Source: Megalobrama amblycephala (lineage: Eukaryota; Chordata; Actinopteri; Cypriniformes; Xenocyprididae). From it: a DNA stretch of 64,000 nt. Position numbers and translations under genes: made by a program. Location: positions 20,879,138 to 20,943,137 of the forward strand of contig NC_063057.1 of the NCBI RefSeq assembly GCF_018812025.1, given 5' to 3'. Shown in pieces: positions 1 through 13,078 of this stretch (positions are counted from its first letter, which is position 1; every line of letters begins with the position of its first letter). Under the pieces are notes generated by a model. The model ran no database searches. It was not told the origin of the DNA and was given only the letters and a program-made list of their open reading frames with translations.

Positions 1-1763
1 TCATGGCGCAAGACACTGGAAACACAGCGTGGAGCGTCGCAATATTCTAAGACGTCCATCTAGCGCATGTTTACCCAGATCAACAATTAAAATATATCAC
101 AGACGGACCACAATAACCCATCCTGTGTGAAAGGCCCCTAACAGCGCATTGGATGCTAGGAAATGGGTTCGCCATTCAGTGCGGGACCGTGTGAGTGTGT
201 TGCTTGGTAGACAGATGTGCCCCAGCAGCTGTTCTAGATGCTCTGGCTCACACACACACACACACACACACAGACACACACAGCAGTGTATCACCTGATG
301 GCAGAAGGCTGGTACGCTGCCAAACACTGATCCTGCCAAAAAGTGTCGCTGCCAAATAATGACCTGGCAGAATAACATACCAATTCTTATGCTGCGACGG
401 AAAAACACGCAAAACATATGTACGTAGCCGCCATATGTGATACATTTTGTTTTGACCTCTTTGTTCTGACTATCAATGACAGTGAGTTGAGCAGCCTCGA
501 GCGTCTGTCCTAGATGAAGTGTGTGAGAGTAATTATAAAGAAGCTAAGCCTTTGGGGAGCTGCTGTTAGCATCACACAGTTTTAGCACTACATTAACTGT
601 CCTAGTTCTTCTCTAATGTATGCACTAGCCTCCAACGCTAACATTCAATTCAAACTCGCAAAACTTTATTGCTCAGACCTCGCTCTTTCATTGCTCAGGA
701 GATTTCATGAGCCCTTAGTTGTTTCAGTTAAGTATAACTTTGTATCTTCCTTAGTGTGATGTGTTGTTTCTAAAACTTTTGAAATTTGTTGTCTTTAATT
801 GAAATGAAGGTGAAATAAAGCCATGTACACTTAGTAGTGCATTTATACAGTTAGCATACAATTTAGCTAACATATACATAAACTTTTTGTATGAATGCCA
901 CCATTCAAGCTTACTTCTTGTTGCCAACTTAATGAACATTTCTGTTTGTATTTATGTATATTAGGCAATTGTCTACCAATCCATTGAAAAAAAACAAAAA
1001 ACAAGGCCAAACCAAAATGCAGCAAGTTCATTTGTGGGCCGAATCAAGGATTTAACATCTTGCCATGGGCCGTATGTGGCTCCTATGTTGCAGGCCCAAT
1101 GTGGTACCCTTGTTTTAAAGGATAATACACATGTGAGATTACCATTTTGTTTTTCTCTCATATTTGAAGCCAAGGTCTCCATTTGTTCACATTGCTGTCT
1201 AGGAGAAACTAATGAGATATTAAAGAGATCTAATTTGTGATTATTCTTTCCTATAGGTGTGTGCGTGAGAGAAGTGTAAGAGAAAGATTCATCCATAAAG
1301 CACTTGAGCAATAAGAATCTGTTGAAATGGAACAGCTGTACGGTGTAACAGGAGAGCTGTGGAACGAAAGGAGAGGAGGTCCACAGACATGCCAAGATTT
1401 CATTAACTGCCACAGCGGTCTGTATTCAGTCATGCTGGTGTTGTAAAGCCCTGCTTCAGTTTTCACCTCTAAATGCAACAAGTTCAATAAACTGCTCTCA
1501 CACCTTATTAACATGACACATGGGTGATAGGATGCATTTAGTGGCTTAGACTTTATAAATTGTGTGTTTAGTGGTCTGACAGAGTTGGTAATAATCATTA
1601 TCAACCAATAATATCATATACCTAACATGCTGTCATAAAAAACAAATCAAGTATTATTGCATTCTGTTGAATGTTCTCTTTGTTTTGTTTCCTGAATGGT
1701 GTTTTATGTTGTCTCTCAGGGAAATACACACTGAGGTCACAATGAAAGAGACAAAGACTTGTT
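1..1763. other. Non-coding stretch, no gene recognised
   Basis: AT-rich single-copy-looking DNA. It contains a short CA microsatellite (about 248-285), and the ORFs here are short and repeat-derived or random. I see no splice-flanked open segment, RNA gene or transposon end. Confidence 0.5.
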
Positions 1764-1905
1764 TTAAAGGGATAGTTACACAAAAATGAAAATTATATTG
1801 TAATTTACTTACCCTCGTGTTGTAAAATTATACAGGTTTGGAATGAGATGAGGGTGATAAATGATGACAGGATTTTTATTTTATATGGGTGAACTATTCC
1901 TTTAA
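1764..1905. mobile_element. Short TTAA-flanked foldback MITE (142 bp)
   Basis: The element begins TTAAAGGGATAGTTAC and ends GGTGAACTATTCCTTTAA, so the two halves fold back on each other, with TTAA at both ends (1764-1767 and 1902-1905). It has no coding capacity. TTAA target duplications are typical of the piggyBac and Kolobok superfamilies, and the ends resemble short inverted-repeat elements described from teleosts (Angel-type). The family name is from memory and not verified. Confidence 0.8.
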
Positions 1906-2198
1906 AGTTTTTAATACTAAGATTTACAATGGCTTAGTAATGCTGTTTACCCAATCACCACAAAAATCACTCTATAAAGCTGTGTTTTAATGTGTCAACG
2001 GACATGTAATATTGAAATAGGAGTGAATGAATAAATTAATGAATTAAAAAAAGTAAAATTTTCAGTTATTTTTATTTATATTATATTCATTTTTTAAAGA
2101 TTTACCGAAAACAATTTAACAACTTATTATTAATGTAAAAAAGGAGACCTGTAATCAAATTAATAAATAACAGTTATTATTTATATTATATTATATTG

Positions 2199-2200
<2 letters not shown>

Positions 2201-2266
<66 letters not shown>
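2201..2266. repeat. (TA)n microsatellite
   Basis: An uninterrupted run of about 33 AT dinucleotides. Confidence 0.98.
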
Positions 2267-2271
<5 letters not shown>

Positions 2272-2759
2272 TACACACACACTGTCCATAATACACATAA
2301 AAACATCATAATCACACACTAACACAGGTGCAAACACACTCAACCAGTTTGACTGATGTCATGTAATTGAAGAAAATATAATAGCAACAATCAAAGCTAT
2401 TTGGCTCCCACTTCACCTTAGTCAAAACCCTGCACTTCTGCCCTTTCTACTTACGTCACCTCCTTTAGTAATTCAATGTACTTTCCACTCATTTCCTCAA
2501 GTTAACACTTGTTTCTAACCATTTTTCCCCCTATTACCCAAAAATAATGTAGAACATGGACACAAATGCTGTGATCAGGGTGTATTCAGTTCATTACCCA
2601 TAAACACTTTTTTCTCATCAGCTTGACTCTGTTCTATATGTAGTGTATTTCCCAGAAATGAAAAAAAAGAGAACATTTAAAAAAAAAAAAAAAAGGTCTT
2701 CAAAAGGTCTCGGTTCATGGGGTTACACATGGCTGCTGTGGTAACGGTTTTGTCATCTC

Positions 2760-3075
2760 TCTCAGAATGTGTGCGTAAATGAGCGTGATTGTGAATGTCA
2801 GAGGTATCCCAGTGGGGTGAAATGTCAGCGTTAATCCCATTTAATAAACTGGTGCCATACGTTAATCTCACATTACCACTTAATCTGGCCCTCATATTGA
2901 CGGCGTAATCCCGGCCCACTCCGCCAGGGACTGGGGCGATGAGCCGTGCGGTCGTTCTGCGAGGCGTCATTATGGCAAGAATGGAAGATAACGGGCTTGT
3001 AAAGAGATGTCAATGAGGTTGGCGGCAAATTGATATGATCATAACCGTTCGAGATCCGGGTCGGCACGCCATCAA
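2760..3075. promoter_or_regulatory. Candidate conserved non-coding element
   Basis: A 300-bp low-repeat island, higher in GC than its surroundings, with several TTAAT-type homeodomain-like words (for example GCGTTAATCCCATTTAATAA). Both strands have only short ORFs. The regulatory role is inferred from composition only; conservation was not tested. Confidence 0.25.
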
Positions 3076-5035
3076 TCATGATGATGAAAAGCCAGCTAAC
3101 ACCACAGACGGCTAGTGTATTATCAGCATGTGCTGAAGGACTACTCTATCACACACACTCATCACACACTGATTTAAGCGCACACACAGTAGCTCTATTC
3201 CAAAACTTAGTGAGCTTTCTACCTAGATGGGATTTTAAGGCATCGTGGGGGCAGTCTAGACACAAAAGTTAGCGCTGAAAGTTTGTCACAGGCCTATAAC
3301 ATTGCTTTCTTTCTTCTGTTTATCAATTCAGTATGCAAATAGTCATGCAAATGAAGTATAATGAGAATTCAGAATGCTAGTTTTTAAAACTTTTATTCAA
3401 ATGTCAAGTATAAAAACAAAAATAAACAGCACACTTTAGCTATCTTTCAAGCACTGTAAAACAGTTTAGAGTGTGTGCTTGTTATTACAGAGAATTGTTT
3501 TGTTAGCTTAGCAACATGCTAACATCAAAATGTTGGAAGTGTTTCAAATCTGTCACCTACTGAATGAGGTTCCGTTTAGATTAGCATGCTGACTTCAAAG
3601 GTATTTACCTACGAAGACAGCAAATAGCTAGGATTCTAGTGATTTTTGTTTGAATCTTGGTCCCAACCACATCTGCTAGCAGTGCGCCATGCCAACTTTC
3701 TGAGTCATTCCAGTTAAAAAATAAAACAAAACAAATAAAATCCTTTTATATTTAGGCTACTATTTATTACCAACCAATCTCCTTGTATTGCCAATTAAAT
3801 TCAGAAAACTCAGCAAGCCTTGGTGTTTTTGTAGATCTGTGTGTGTGTGTGGTTATGTTTGGCAGAAGCCACAGGCATCTATAAACTACCTGCATAATTT
3901 TAATGGCGTTTTAATGAGGATGGGATTGACAGTGGATTGCGTTTTAAGAAGAGAAAAGCCGTAGAAACAGGCACTGACTGACTTCCCTGGTGAGAAGAAG
4001 GAAAAACCGCTGGCGACGGGACAAAACACACTTTTAATCCCACGAGAGACACGAACAAATCAATATCAATTAAGGTGGAGGAGCAGACAAAATGGACATC
4101 TTGCTTTGTTTTAACTAATGAAGTCTGCTGAGAATCCACAATCTGAGGCACATAGCAACCAAGAAAACATGCATACACACACTCACACTGAGCGTAATAA
4201 CCCAAGTAAACATTCAGGATTGTGATAAATAGTCCACGTAGAGCGGCCCGAAATGGGACACCAGTGCAAAAGAAAACAAACTTTCATGTGTCACACACAT
4301 AACACACTCCCTGCAGGAGGGCTGAGCATATACATCATTAATGATGATTTTGATGTAAGTCTGTAATAAAATAAAGTTATGCTGCTGATACACACACGCA
4401 CACACAGCACAGTCTTACACATCCATCAGTGCTGCTGGGTGATATCTCCTCATCTACATACTATGCAGGCTGAATGACAAACGAGAAGAGGAAGATGAGA
4501 GAAAGTAAGAGAAATAAGAAGAGTCAGAAGAACAAGGAAAAATCGGCAAGCATGAAACTGACTCCATCCGAAACATAACCCAGGCCTTCCATGCACAAAC
4601 ACACACTATGAGTCTTTATGAGAACCAGACGCATGTTTTCGGCTTCACGCCAGCGAGTTGTTGCGATAGGTGGGAGTTCGATTCACACAATGATGTCATT
4701 GCATTATCGTCAACCGGCATATAACATAATGACATCCAGATATTTTTTCTCTCTCTTACTGGTGTGTGAAAAAAATCTGTATTAGTAGAGAGTTCTCTCA
4801 AAATATGATTTCTTATTTTTTCCTTTAGAGTTTGAGGGGGAAAATATGACCCAGATATATTTTTGTGTGAGATTCATACTCCCAGCAAGATTGAAACTGG
4901 AGGCGCCTGAACAGAAAACATTTTGGTACTTGTGCACTATCCACCAGACTGTTTATGACACAATTACATACATATGTATAAACATTTGCATGCATTTGGA
5001 ACACCAACGTGACTTCAAGTGCATTCAAGACATAC

Positions 5036-5995
5036 TTAAAGGGATAGTTCATGCAAAAATAAAAAAAATCATCCCATGATTTACTCACCCTCACGCCATC
5101 CTAGGTGTATATAACTATCTTCTTTCAGACGAACACAATCAGAGATATATATATAAAAATATCCTTAGTCTTCCAAGATTTAATGGTTGTGAATGGGGGT
5201 GCAGTGTTTTGAAGACAAAAATAATGCATCCATCCATGAAAAGTGATCCATATGACTCCAGGGGGTTAATATAAAGGCCTTCTGAAGCGAAGCGATGTGT
5301 TTTTGTAAGAAAAATATCCATATTTAAAACATTATGAATTCAAATAACTAGCTTCCAGCGGATGAATTGCACAAAATGAGTAATCCTCTGACACAATGTA
5401 TGACGCAGTATGTACAGTAGGAGTATTTTAAGCTTAGACGCCTCTCGCGGTTCAAATAAGACTGGGCAACAAACTCAAGCTACTCTTCTCTTATATCAAA
5501 ATCCTCCGACATTTCTCTTTAAAAATTATTGTTTCAAACTTATAATCCGTGACCTGTGATTTGTTTTGCTCTATCCACTGCGCCTCCGTGTTTGTCATTA
5601 CATTGTGTGTCAGGCCAAAGGATACTCTTCCGTCGCAAAACAGCTTGCGCATTCTGTGTATGGTTGTCCGACGGAAGCTAGTTATTTGAATTTATAAAGT
5701 TTTAAATATGGATATTTTTCTTACAAAAATGCATTGCTTCACCTCTGAAGACCTTTATTAACCCCCTGGAGTCGTATGGATTACTATTTTTTATGGATGG
5801 ATGCATTATTTTTGGCTTCAAAACGCGGACCCCCATTCACAACCATTATAAACCTTGGGGGACTAAGGATATTTTTAAATATATCTCCGATTGCGTTCGT
5901 CTGAAAGAAGATAGTCATATACTGTACACCTAGGATAGCTTGAGGGTGAGTAAAACATGGGATAATTTTCATTTTTGGGTGAACTATGCCTTTAA
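5036..5995. mobile_element. Long foldback TTAA element (960 bp) inside a tandem unit
   Basis: It is flanked by TTAA (5036-5039 and 5992-5995). The left arm (about 5036-5360) is the imperfect reverse complement of the right arm (about 5672-5995), around a 300-bp loop. The ends read AAAGGGATAGTTCATGCA and TGGGTGAACTATGCCTTT. It contains no transposase. It splits the first of three ~340-bp units, so it arrived after that unit formed. It is probably piggyBac- or Kolobok-mobilised. Confidence 0.8.
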
Positions 5996-6354
5996 TTATC
6001 ACTATTTTTAGGAATGGGATTCGAACCCATGACCAACTTGAGCTCTAGTAATAAAAAAATGCAAAATACAAAATGTATCATCATGCTGCATGAAATATCC
6101 TCTCAAAATAATACTATTTGTGTCCTGTTTTCATGAGATTCACTCTTCCAGACAGATTTGAACAGATTTAGGGTCGCCCAAAGAGAAGCCATGTTGACTC
6201 ACATGCACTACCCACCAGGTCACATCTGCAACATATTTACATGCATATTTATGCATATTTGGAAAGTGACGTAAAGTGCAATCAAGATTAATATGTGTGG
6301 GTATGGGATTCAAACCCATAACCTTGGTAGTGCTAGTGCAATAAAAAAAAAAAA

Positions 6355-6359
<5 letters not shown>

Positions 6360-6428
<69 letters not shown>
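6360..6428. repeat. (TA)n microsatellite
   Basis: About 34 AT dinucleotides, preceded by an A-run (6343-6358) directly beside the tRNA-like segment of the second tandem unit. Confidence 0.98.
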
Positions 6429-6433
<5 letters not shown>

Positions 6434-6643
6434 GACATCTCAAAACATAATTTTTTAATTTTAGAATTTGGGAGATAAATGTGTTTTTTCATGAGATTTT
6501 CACTCCTAGACACACACATGTACCATGTTGGTTACATATTTATATACATTTTGAAGACCAAAGTGACTTGATGTGCATTCAAAATACATTTCATTAGTGT
6601 GTGTGCTCCCTAAGATTCGAACCCATGACCTTGGTGTTATTAA

Positions 6644-6758
<115 letters not shown>

Positions 6759-6850
6759 CTTTTTCTTTTTGTGTTTTCTGTTCATGTGTACATTGTGAAT
6801 CTAGCGAGCTAGTGCATAGCTTTCTTTCTGCATTGCACAGTTCAGCACAC

Positions 6851-9048
6851 AATCATGTAAATGAAACAAACACCTCTCCTTACCCTCACACACACAAAAA
6901 TACACTTTGTCACATGTGCACATGATCTGAACAGAGTTACGGCAGGTAGAACTGAAGATATTTGCCCTCTCCAGGTGGAGATGCCTTTAGATAAGCACAC
7001 ACACACATGCAAGAATGCTCACCCCTTGGGAAAGTTTACATCACGGTTCAATGGATTTTGGCACAACAGCTCTAGACATCACTGACAACGTGTGTAGCCT
7101 CTTCTTATCACATCTTATCTTAGGTCTACAGCCAACACTCACTTCCCTTTACCACTGCTGACACTTCTTTAACACCCACACTGATCTGGGGTCAGATTTT
7201 CTACATCAGCAATGGTCTGTATTGTGAAGTATTCATGAGAAAACTGATCCAAGCACCACGGTTCACCCTGCAGGCAAAGAGGAACCTCAGTACAAATGCA
7301 CTATATTTTTAAGTATATAACTGTCCTACTTCCTAAAGTGGTAAACATAGACTAGGGCAAATCTGAACATTGGTTGAATGTTTACGTAAAAATATAACAA
7401 CAGCAACAAATATCAGCAAATGCTTCAATTTAGATGTCAAATCAACTGAATTGACAACCATATAACCATAGCTTCACCACCTTCATCATCATTTCCACAA
7501 CAAATAAGCAATAAAATTGCAAAACTGAATTTCAAGACATTCTGCATAGTATGGATATCTCATTGAAACTTACTTAATATTTAAGTCTTTCATCATTACA
7601 ATTTTTTGTAGTGCATAATATATTCCTTAAGCATTTTATTTCAGTATCTACATAAAATACACACTTTTTTCAGACAATGAAAAAATATATTATTAAAGAA
7701 ATAAGGGCTGTCAAAACATTTTAACTTTTCAGATCGTTCCTACACTCCTAAAAGCATTAATTTAAATATTAAGCCTCATGTAAAACAGAGCAGAGATTGC
7801 TGTACTACCTAGCAAGCACCCAATTGTAGTAAACGACAGGAACAGGTGCTGCCGTCATGCCTTTCTGCACACTTTTTAATTAAGCAAATTGATCATAAAA
7901 ATACAAAGAAATTAGAATGTACAGTTGTGGTTTATTCATGTACTCGGTTTTTGAACTGTTCGTTTTCGATTTGAGTGGGATGGTGCATTGGACCGTAGAC
8001 TTTGGTCAAGTGGCTTTGGGTTAATATGAAGTGTAAAATAAAGCAAGTGACATTTCATTTAAGCCATTAGAAGAGCAAATCTATAGCTCTTAAAGTTCAG
8101 TTTTCACTACGTGCCTTATTAGTTTGACTTACAGTGGACCTATAATGCCATAACTTAACGTTCAAATTGAAGAGTTTTTAATAGCTTGGAAAAATGTCAA
8201 CATACTCCAGTAAATTGACCGAACAATGTGAGTGGGGCTCATTGCTATGGTTTTGCTAAGCAGCTGGGAGGTCTTAAGGAGGTGTTTGTGTGTCTGTGTG
8301 TGTACTGTTGTGGATTTGATATGTGTGTGTGTGTGTGTGTGTGTGCAGAGTGCTGTAGTAATAACTCCCAGTGGGAGCAGATTTCTGTCTGGTCGTTGTG
8401 GTGACAGCATCAGGAGAGAAAGAGGTGATGGCTGTCCTCTCCTGCACTGGACAGTAATTGGCCATCCATATCGAGCTCCATCGCAAACACACACACGCTC
8501 ACACGCCATTTCCTATCAGCATCGCTACACACGCTTGCCAACATCCTGTTCGGGCCAGAGCTCCAAACCAAGTCACGACATGTGTGTCACTGCATTATTG
8601 GTACCTCAACTGACACATAGCATACACATTGTAAACATCATCATCATCTGAATAACAGATAGAGATTGAAGATGACAGGCCAATGAAAGAGGGTCGGGTG
8701 GAAAAATATTAAACAGAGGTTTACCCCTTTACCAATCTTTGTCCCCCGAAAGTTTGCAACCTGCATGCTGCCATCTTTTCTTACATTTTTGGGCCAGTCA
8801 CCTTAGTGGTAATGCCAATTACTAATCACTCATCCTAGGAAAGTTGATTAGCCACAAGAACACGGTTCTGAACCCTTCCCTAGTTACATCAAAGGCATTC
8901 ATCAAGAAGTTCTAACATGTATTTAGAATGGTCATTATGATGAGTCCTAACCCTATTTCAAACCCTTACCACCAACTACTCATAAAATCAGAGGGAAATG
9001 ATAGGATGATACAGTATAGTTGAAGTCACAACTCCAGCCCCTACATCA
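6851..9048. other. Non-coding stretch with GT microsatellite
   Basis: No gene is recognised. It contains a short GT microsatellite (8322-8345) and scattered CA tracts. The ORF of about 139 codons over 8232-8651 is driven by these low-complexity tracts and lacks splice or domain support. Confidence 0.5.
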
Positions 9049-9236
9049 AGGGTGTCCAATCCTGCTCCTAGAGGGTCAATGTCCAGAAGAGTTTAACTCA
9101 CCGCTGCCCCTAAACACCTGTCTGGATGTCTCCAGTAATCCTGAAGACCTTGACAGGCTGGTTCAAGTGTATTTAATAAGGTTGAAGCTGAACTCTGTTG
9201 GACAGTGGCTGTCCAGGAGCAGGACTAGACACCCCT
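9049..9236. mobile_element. Short inverted-repeat element (188 bp), hAT-like
   Basis: The left end AGGGTGTCCAATCCTGCTCC is the near reverse complement of the right end GGAGCAGGACTAGACACCCC. There is no coding. A related sequence lies at 21545-21706. A clear 8-bp target duplication was not found, so the superfamily assignment is tentative. Confidence 0.6.
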
Positions 9237-9278
9237 ACCTTATAGCTACATTGATCACTAACCCTAAAACCAATCAGG

Positions 9279-10055
9279 GGTGCATTTACCGAAAGCATCT
9301 TTAGCCAACTATGGTCACAAGTTCCGTCATTATCAGCGCAGTTCGGCGATTCCCAAAACCATAGTTCTAACAAACATTCGCAAACAGCATCGCAAAGTTG
9401 TGTGGTTGAAACCATAGGCGCCGATTTATGTTTCTGCCGGTGGGTGCTTTTTCTTGTTAAAATCCATGGAGAATATCTCGTAATTTTCTGTGGGTGCTTG
9501 ACCATTTCCGTGGGTGCTCCAGACCCCGAGCACCCACGGGATCGGCGCCTATGGTTGGAACGACAGCTCTGAACCTGTGGTTAGAAGCATAGTTTCTTGT
9601 TTTCATGACATGGAGACTTAATAAATCATTATCTTGAGCAAAACAAGCAAGCTGCTATATCTATATCTTTTATTTCGAATATATGCCTATGATTGAATCT
9701 GGAAATAAATCAAAATAACTGAGAAAAATTAGAATTAGTCCTCAGATGCCATGTATGTAAATGTATAGCAAGCAAATCTAGCATTAATTCAATCTCAAAT
9801 GGATTCCACCACCTGCGTGACATCAATAACCAACGTGGTTGAAAGACAAATTTGCGACAATTTGATTTCAGGAAACAGTCATGACTAGCTAGTTGATTTC
9901 TTCAATGATGAATCATACTATGGTAGTTAAGCAGCGAGTCACGTCGTTGTATAGGAAATAGCACTCATGGATGGTAAAAATGTTGAACTAAAACATAGAT
10001 CCAGGATTAAGTCCAATCTGGCAAAATCACAGCCACCGACTTTTCGAAATGCACC
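9279..10055. mobile_element. Harbinger-like non-autonomous element with AGG duplication
   Basis: The ends GGTGCATTTACCGAAAG and CTTTTCGAAATGCACC are inverted repeats. The 3-bp flanks are AGG on both sides (9276-9278 and 10056-10058), which fits PIF/Harbinger-type 3-bp duplications. A second element (9413-9553) interrupts it. No transposase ORF is present. Confidence 0.7.
9413..9553. mobile_element. 141-bp hAT-like MITE nested in the 9279-10055 element
   Basis: Terminal inverted repeats CATAGGCGCCGAT / ATCGGCGCCTATG are perfect over 13 bp. The flanking 8-mers are GTTGAAAC (9405-9412) and GTTGGAAC (9554-9561), a 7/8 match expected of an aged hAT target duplication. It contains three GTGGGTGCT motifs. 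Confidence 0.8.
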
Positions 10056-13053
10056 AGGCAAAACTCGCATAACAAAAATGTTGGTTTGTTCTTCACATTA
10101 AGGTTTTGCATAGCTTTAGAAAACTTGGAATATTATGCAAGAGTCATATGGACCACTTTTGGATCTTGGTCGCAATCTACTTTTGTTGAATGGAAACAAG
10201 CCGCTTGGACATTCTGCAGAACATCTCCTTTTGTGTTCCATGGCGAGTAGAATTTTCAGAGCTATTCCTTTGAGGCAGTTAGCCGCTAGCGGAAAGAGAT
10301 ATCCATAAGAATGCAGCACATCGGAGACAAGCTAACGAAACCCAGGCGGCAAGAAAACTGGAAGCACGTCGGGCTGAACAAAATCAGGGCAAGAGCGCGA
10401 GGAGGGAGTGGAAAAAAATTCAATATATTTTTAATCTCGCGGATGTAATGTGATTGCACAGCTGCCGTAGGCTGCAGATTTCATAAGCCAGATCACATTT
10501 CAGACAGATGGGGTCGGGGTGCTTGCGTTCAGGCCGATCTGCATGGCTCTGGGAGAAGTTAATGAAGGAGACAGAAACACAATGCCCTGTAATGACTTTA
10601 ATGCCTTCACCCGGGGATTCCTTTGCTGGCCCTTGGGGGCCCAGAAGGACCAAATCATGTTAGTGTAAAGCGTTGATTGCTCTTTTCTCTTGTCGGGCTG
10701 AGTTTGAAGACCAAAGGATGAAGAAACAGTGTTAAATATTCATCAGATTTCATTGTTTTATGTTGTGTGGTTTCACACGCGTTTTCTTTGGGTTTAGGCT
10801 TTTCTTTCATCCACCCAACCTCATGCCCTGCTCCCTTTTCTGTCTAATACGGTAGATGTATTGCTTGTCCTAGTCTCTACCAGCTGGTACTCCACCTAAA
10901 CCAGCTTGGACCTGCTAATGACCATACATGATAAGCCTGGATCAGTTACAAACCAATTAAAACCATTTCCGCTGATGACACTTAGGCGATGTATTGGATA
11001 ATGTTAACCAATAATACCTATTTAACCATTGTTTCACGAGTTCACACTTACAAATAAGTCAGGTAAATTAATTGGGAAACGTATTTGGCGTGCTGTCCGG
11101 GGAGAGGGCTCCGAGCTCGGTAATCGGCCCGAACCAGAGTAAACCTGGCTTCATTCTGGTTTATTCACTTTTTATGTATCTATGCAATCAATCCATTACC
11201 TGTTTAATATCACGTTTCACATGAAAATGCACCACATTACCTTAAAATAGCTTGAAAACTATGTTCGCACTAAGTTTTAGCTGGCTTTAGCTGGATTTTC
11301 CAGTTGAGAAACCTGCACTTGCAAATTCTCATGAATCAGCAAAAAGACAGACTATGTCGAAGCTCAGCAGTTTTCATTCAAATTATAATAAATCTTATAA
11401 TACTCAAATGAAGTGCCAAGAAAACAGTCAGTGTTGTCAACAGAATGTACCAACCGGTTTTTGTCAGTGTATGAAGTTGACTGGATCATTTGTAAGTTCC
11501 CAGGATGATGACCGGAAACGGCGACGTTACCCCTGACAGTATAACAAGTGTGTTGTCATGGTAACGGCAGTGTTGAGGGCCAGGGGAATAAAGATCTGAT
11601 TATTCTCCCAGAGCTTTGTTCTCGGTTAAGAGGAACATATGTGCGTTTGAGTGAGCAGATGTATGTGTGTAAGACTTGCTATACGCTGACAAGCAATATG
11701 CACATGTTATAAAATATATTGATTAATTTGCATTAAATAATAAATGAAATACAGCCATTTTTATGGTATGATTACGATTTTGTATGTTTTTTTTTTTATG
11801 ATTATTATTTTGTTTCTTATTTTAGCGTTTTTTACTACAACAACTATAATAATGGTAACACCATAGTATTCTCTGAAGTACTTCAGAGCTATAAATAACA
11901 TAATCATAAAATAACATGTTACATTTAAATATGTTATTTTATGTTTTTAAAGTTAATACCGTTGTATGCTCAGAACGGACATTCAAACAGTAGCATGGCC
12001 TCAAAGTACCATAATGTTACTATATGATACCACTGTACAGTACCTTTAAAGTCTTTTTTAGAGTAAAAACTTTCTTGTTGTGTTACACATGTTCAGCGTA
12101 CCATGTTAAGTGAACATTTTTGTTTCAGACTCCAATACACACACACACACACCCACCAAAGGCTGTAATGCTGTAATGATCTTAGTAATGGCGTTATTAA
12201 GTCAACCGGAGTGACGACACTTAGCTCTGGGCATGAGCGACCCAGTGTTTTTGTTATTACTATGACAACAAAATGAGGAAATCTGGGAAAAAGAGGTCCC
12301 CCTCTCATGTTACAGACATAAAGACACAAACATCCCCTCTCTCTCTCGCACACACACACATCTTGAACACATCTACAGTACTGCTTTAGTGGCCACATGC
12401 CTCTGTCAAGATCAGGTGACTGCCGCCTTTGTCTCTGTAGGAAGATCGGAGGGATGAATTCTGTCAGAGAAAATTTACCATGGTGTTAAACTCCAGCTGC
12501 GTTGTGGCTATCTGCTTTCCTCTCTGATAGAGTTTGAAAGCCCTAAACTCATGACACACTCATAAATTTCCCCAGACTTGTTTAAACCCGCATTCACCCA
12601 CACACACACCCACAATCCCCCTACACAGGCGATAAATACTATGTTATATCAGCAGCCAAGTGTTCTGACAAAATATATTATTTATATATTGCTGCAACAA
12701 TATTGTATTACAGAAAAATAAGCCCTTCTTTTAAAAGCACACAGTCGTCCCTACAGTAATAACAAACACACTTTCTTTAGTAAGTTTTGATCGTTTTATA
12801 AGGCACACAGGAGACATCCTCGTAAAAATGTTTCCAGCTGCAAGTTCCTCTCAGTTTGCCCATACCATGCTCAGATATATGATCATGGTGTGTTTATGTG
12901 TTAGCAAACTTGTGCAATACTCATTTGTACACAAGTGAACATTTCATTCGACTTGATGGAAACAGTGATTAGGTTACATTCTCTTAGCAAATTATTTCAA
13001 ATACAGTGGTATTATCATCATTTTATGACAACATGTTCTCCAACCAATATGCC
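10056..13053. other. Non-coding stretch
   Basis: No gene is recognised. A low-repeat island lies at 10430-10650 (listed separately). A GC-richer patch at 11085-11140 (TTTGGCGTGCTGTCCGGGGA) faintly resembles an LTR leader but lacks a recognisable LTR. Short CA tracts occur near 12137-12155 and 12345-12360. Confidence 0.45.
10430..10650. promoter_or_regulatory. Candidate conserved non-coding element
   Basis: Balanced-composition, low-repeat sequence between AT-rich flanks, with short palindromic words such as TGTAATGTGATTGCACAGCT. No coding evidence is seen. The assignment is inference from texture only. Confidence 0.22.
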
Positions 13054-13078
13054 TATATAGGTTGTTTGTCACTTCCCT

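Larger units (their letters stand above)
1906..4796. other. Non-coding stretch with TA microsatellite
   Basis: No gene is seen. It contains a long TA microsatellite (2201-2266), an A-run near 2679-2694 and a lower-AT island (2760-3075, listed separately). The rest is AT-rich unique-looking sequence. Confidence 0.5.

Noticed and set aside
8232..8651. 139-codon ORF with Cys/Val-rich start
   Set aside because: The Cys-Val run is translated GT microsatellite; the remainder has no recognised domain.
11085..11140. Possible LTR leader/primer site (TTTGGCGTGCTGTCCGGGGA)
   Set aside because: No LTR ending in CA precedes it and I could not assign a tRNA; left as an unexplained GC-richer patch.
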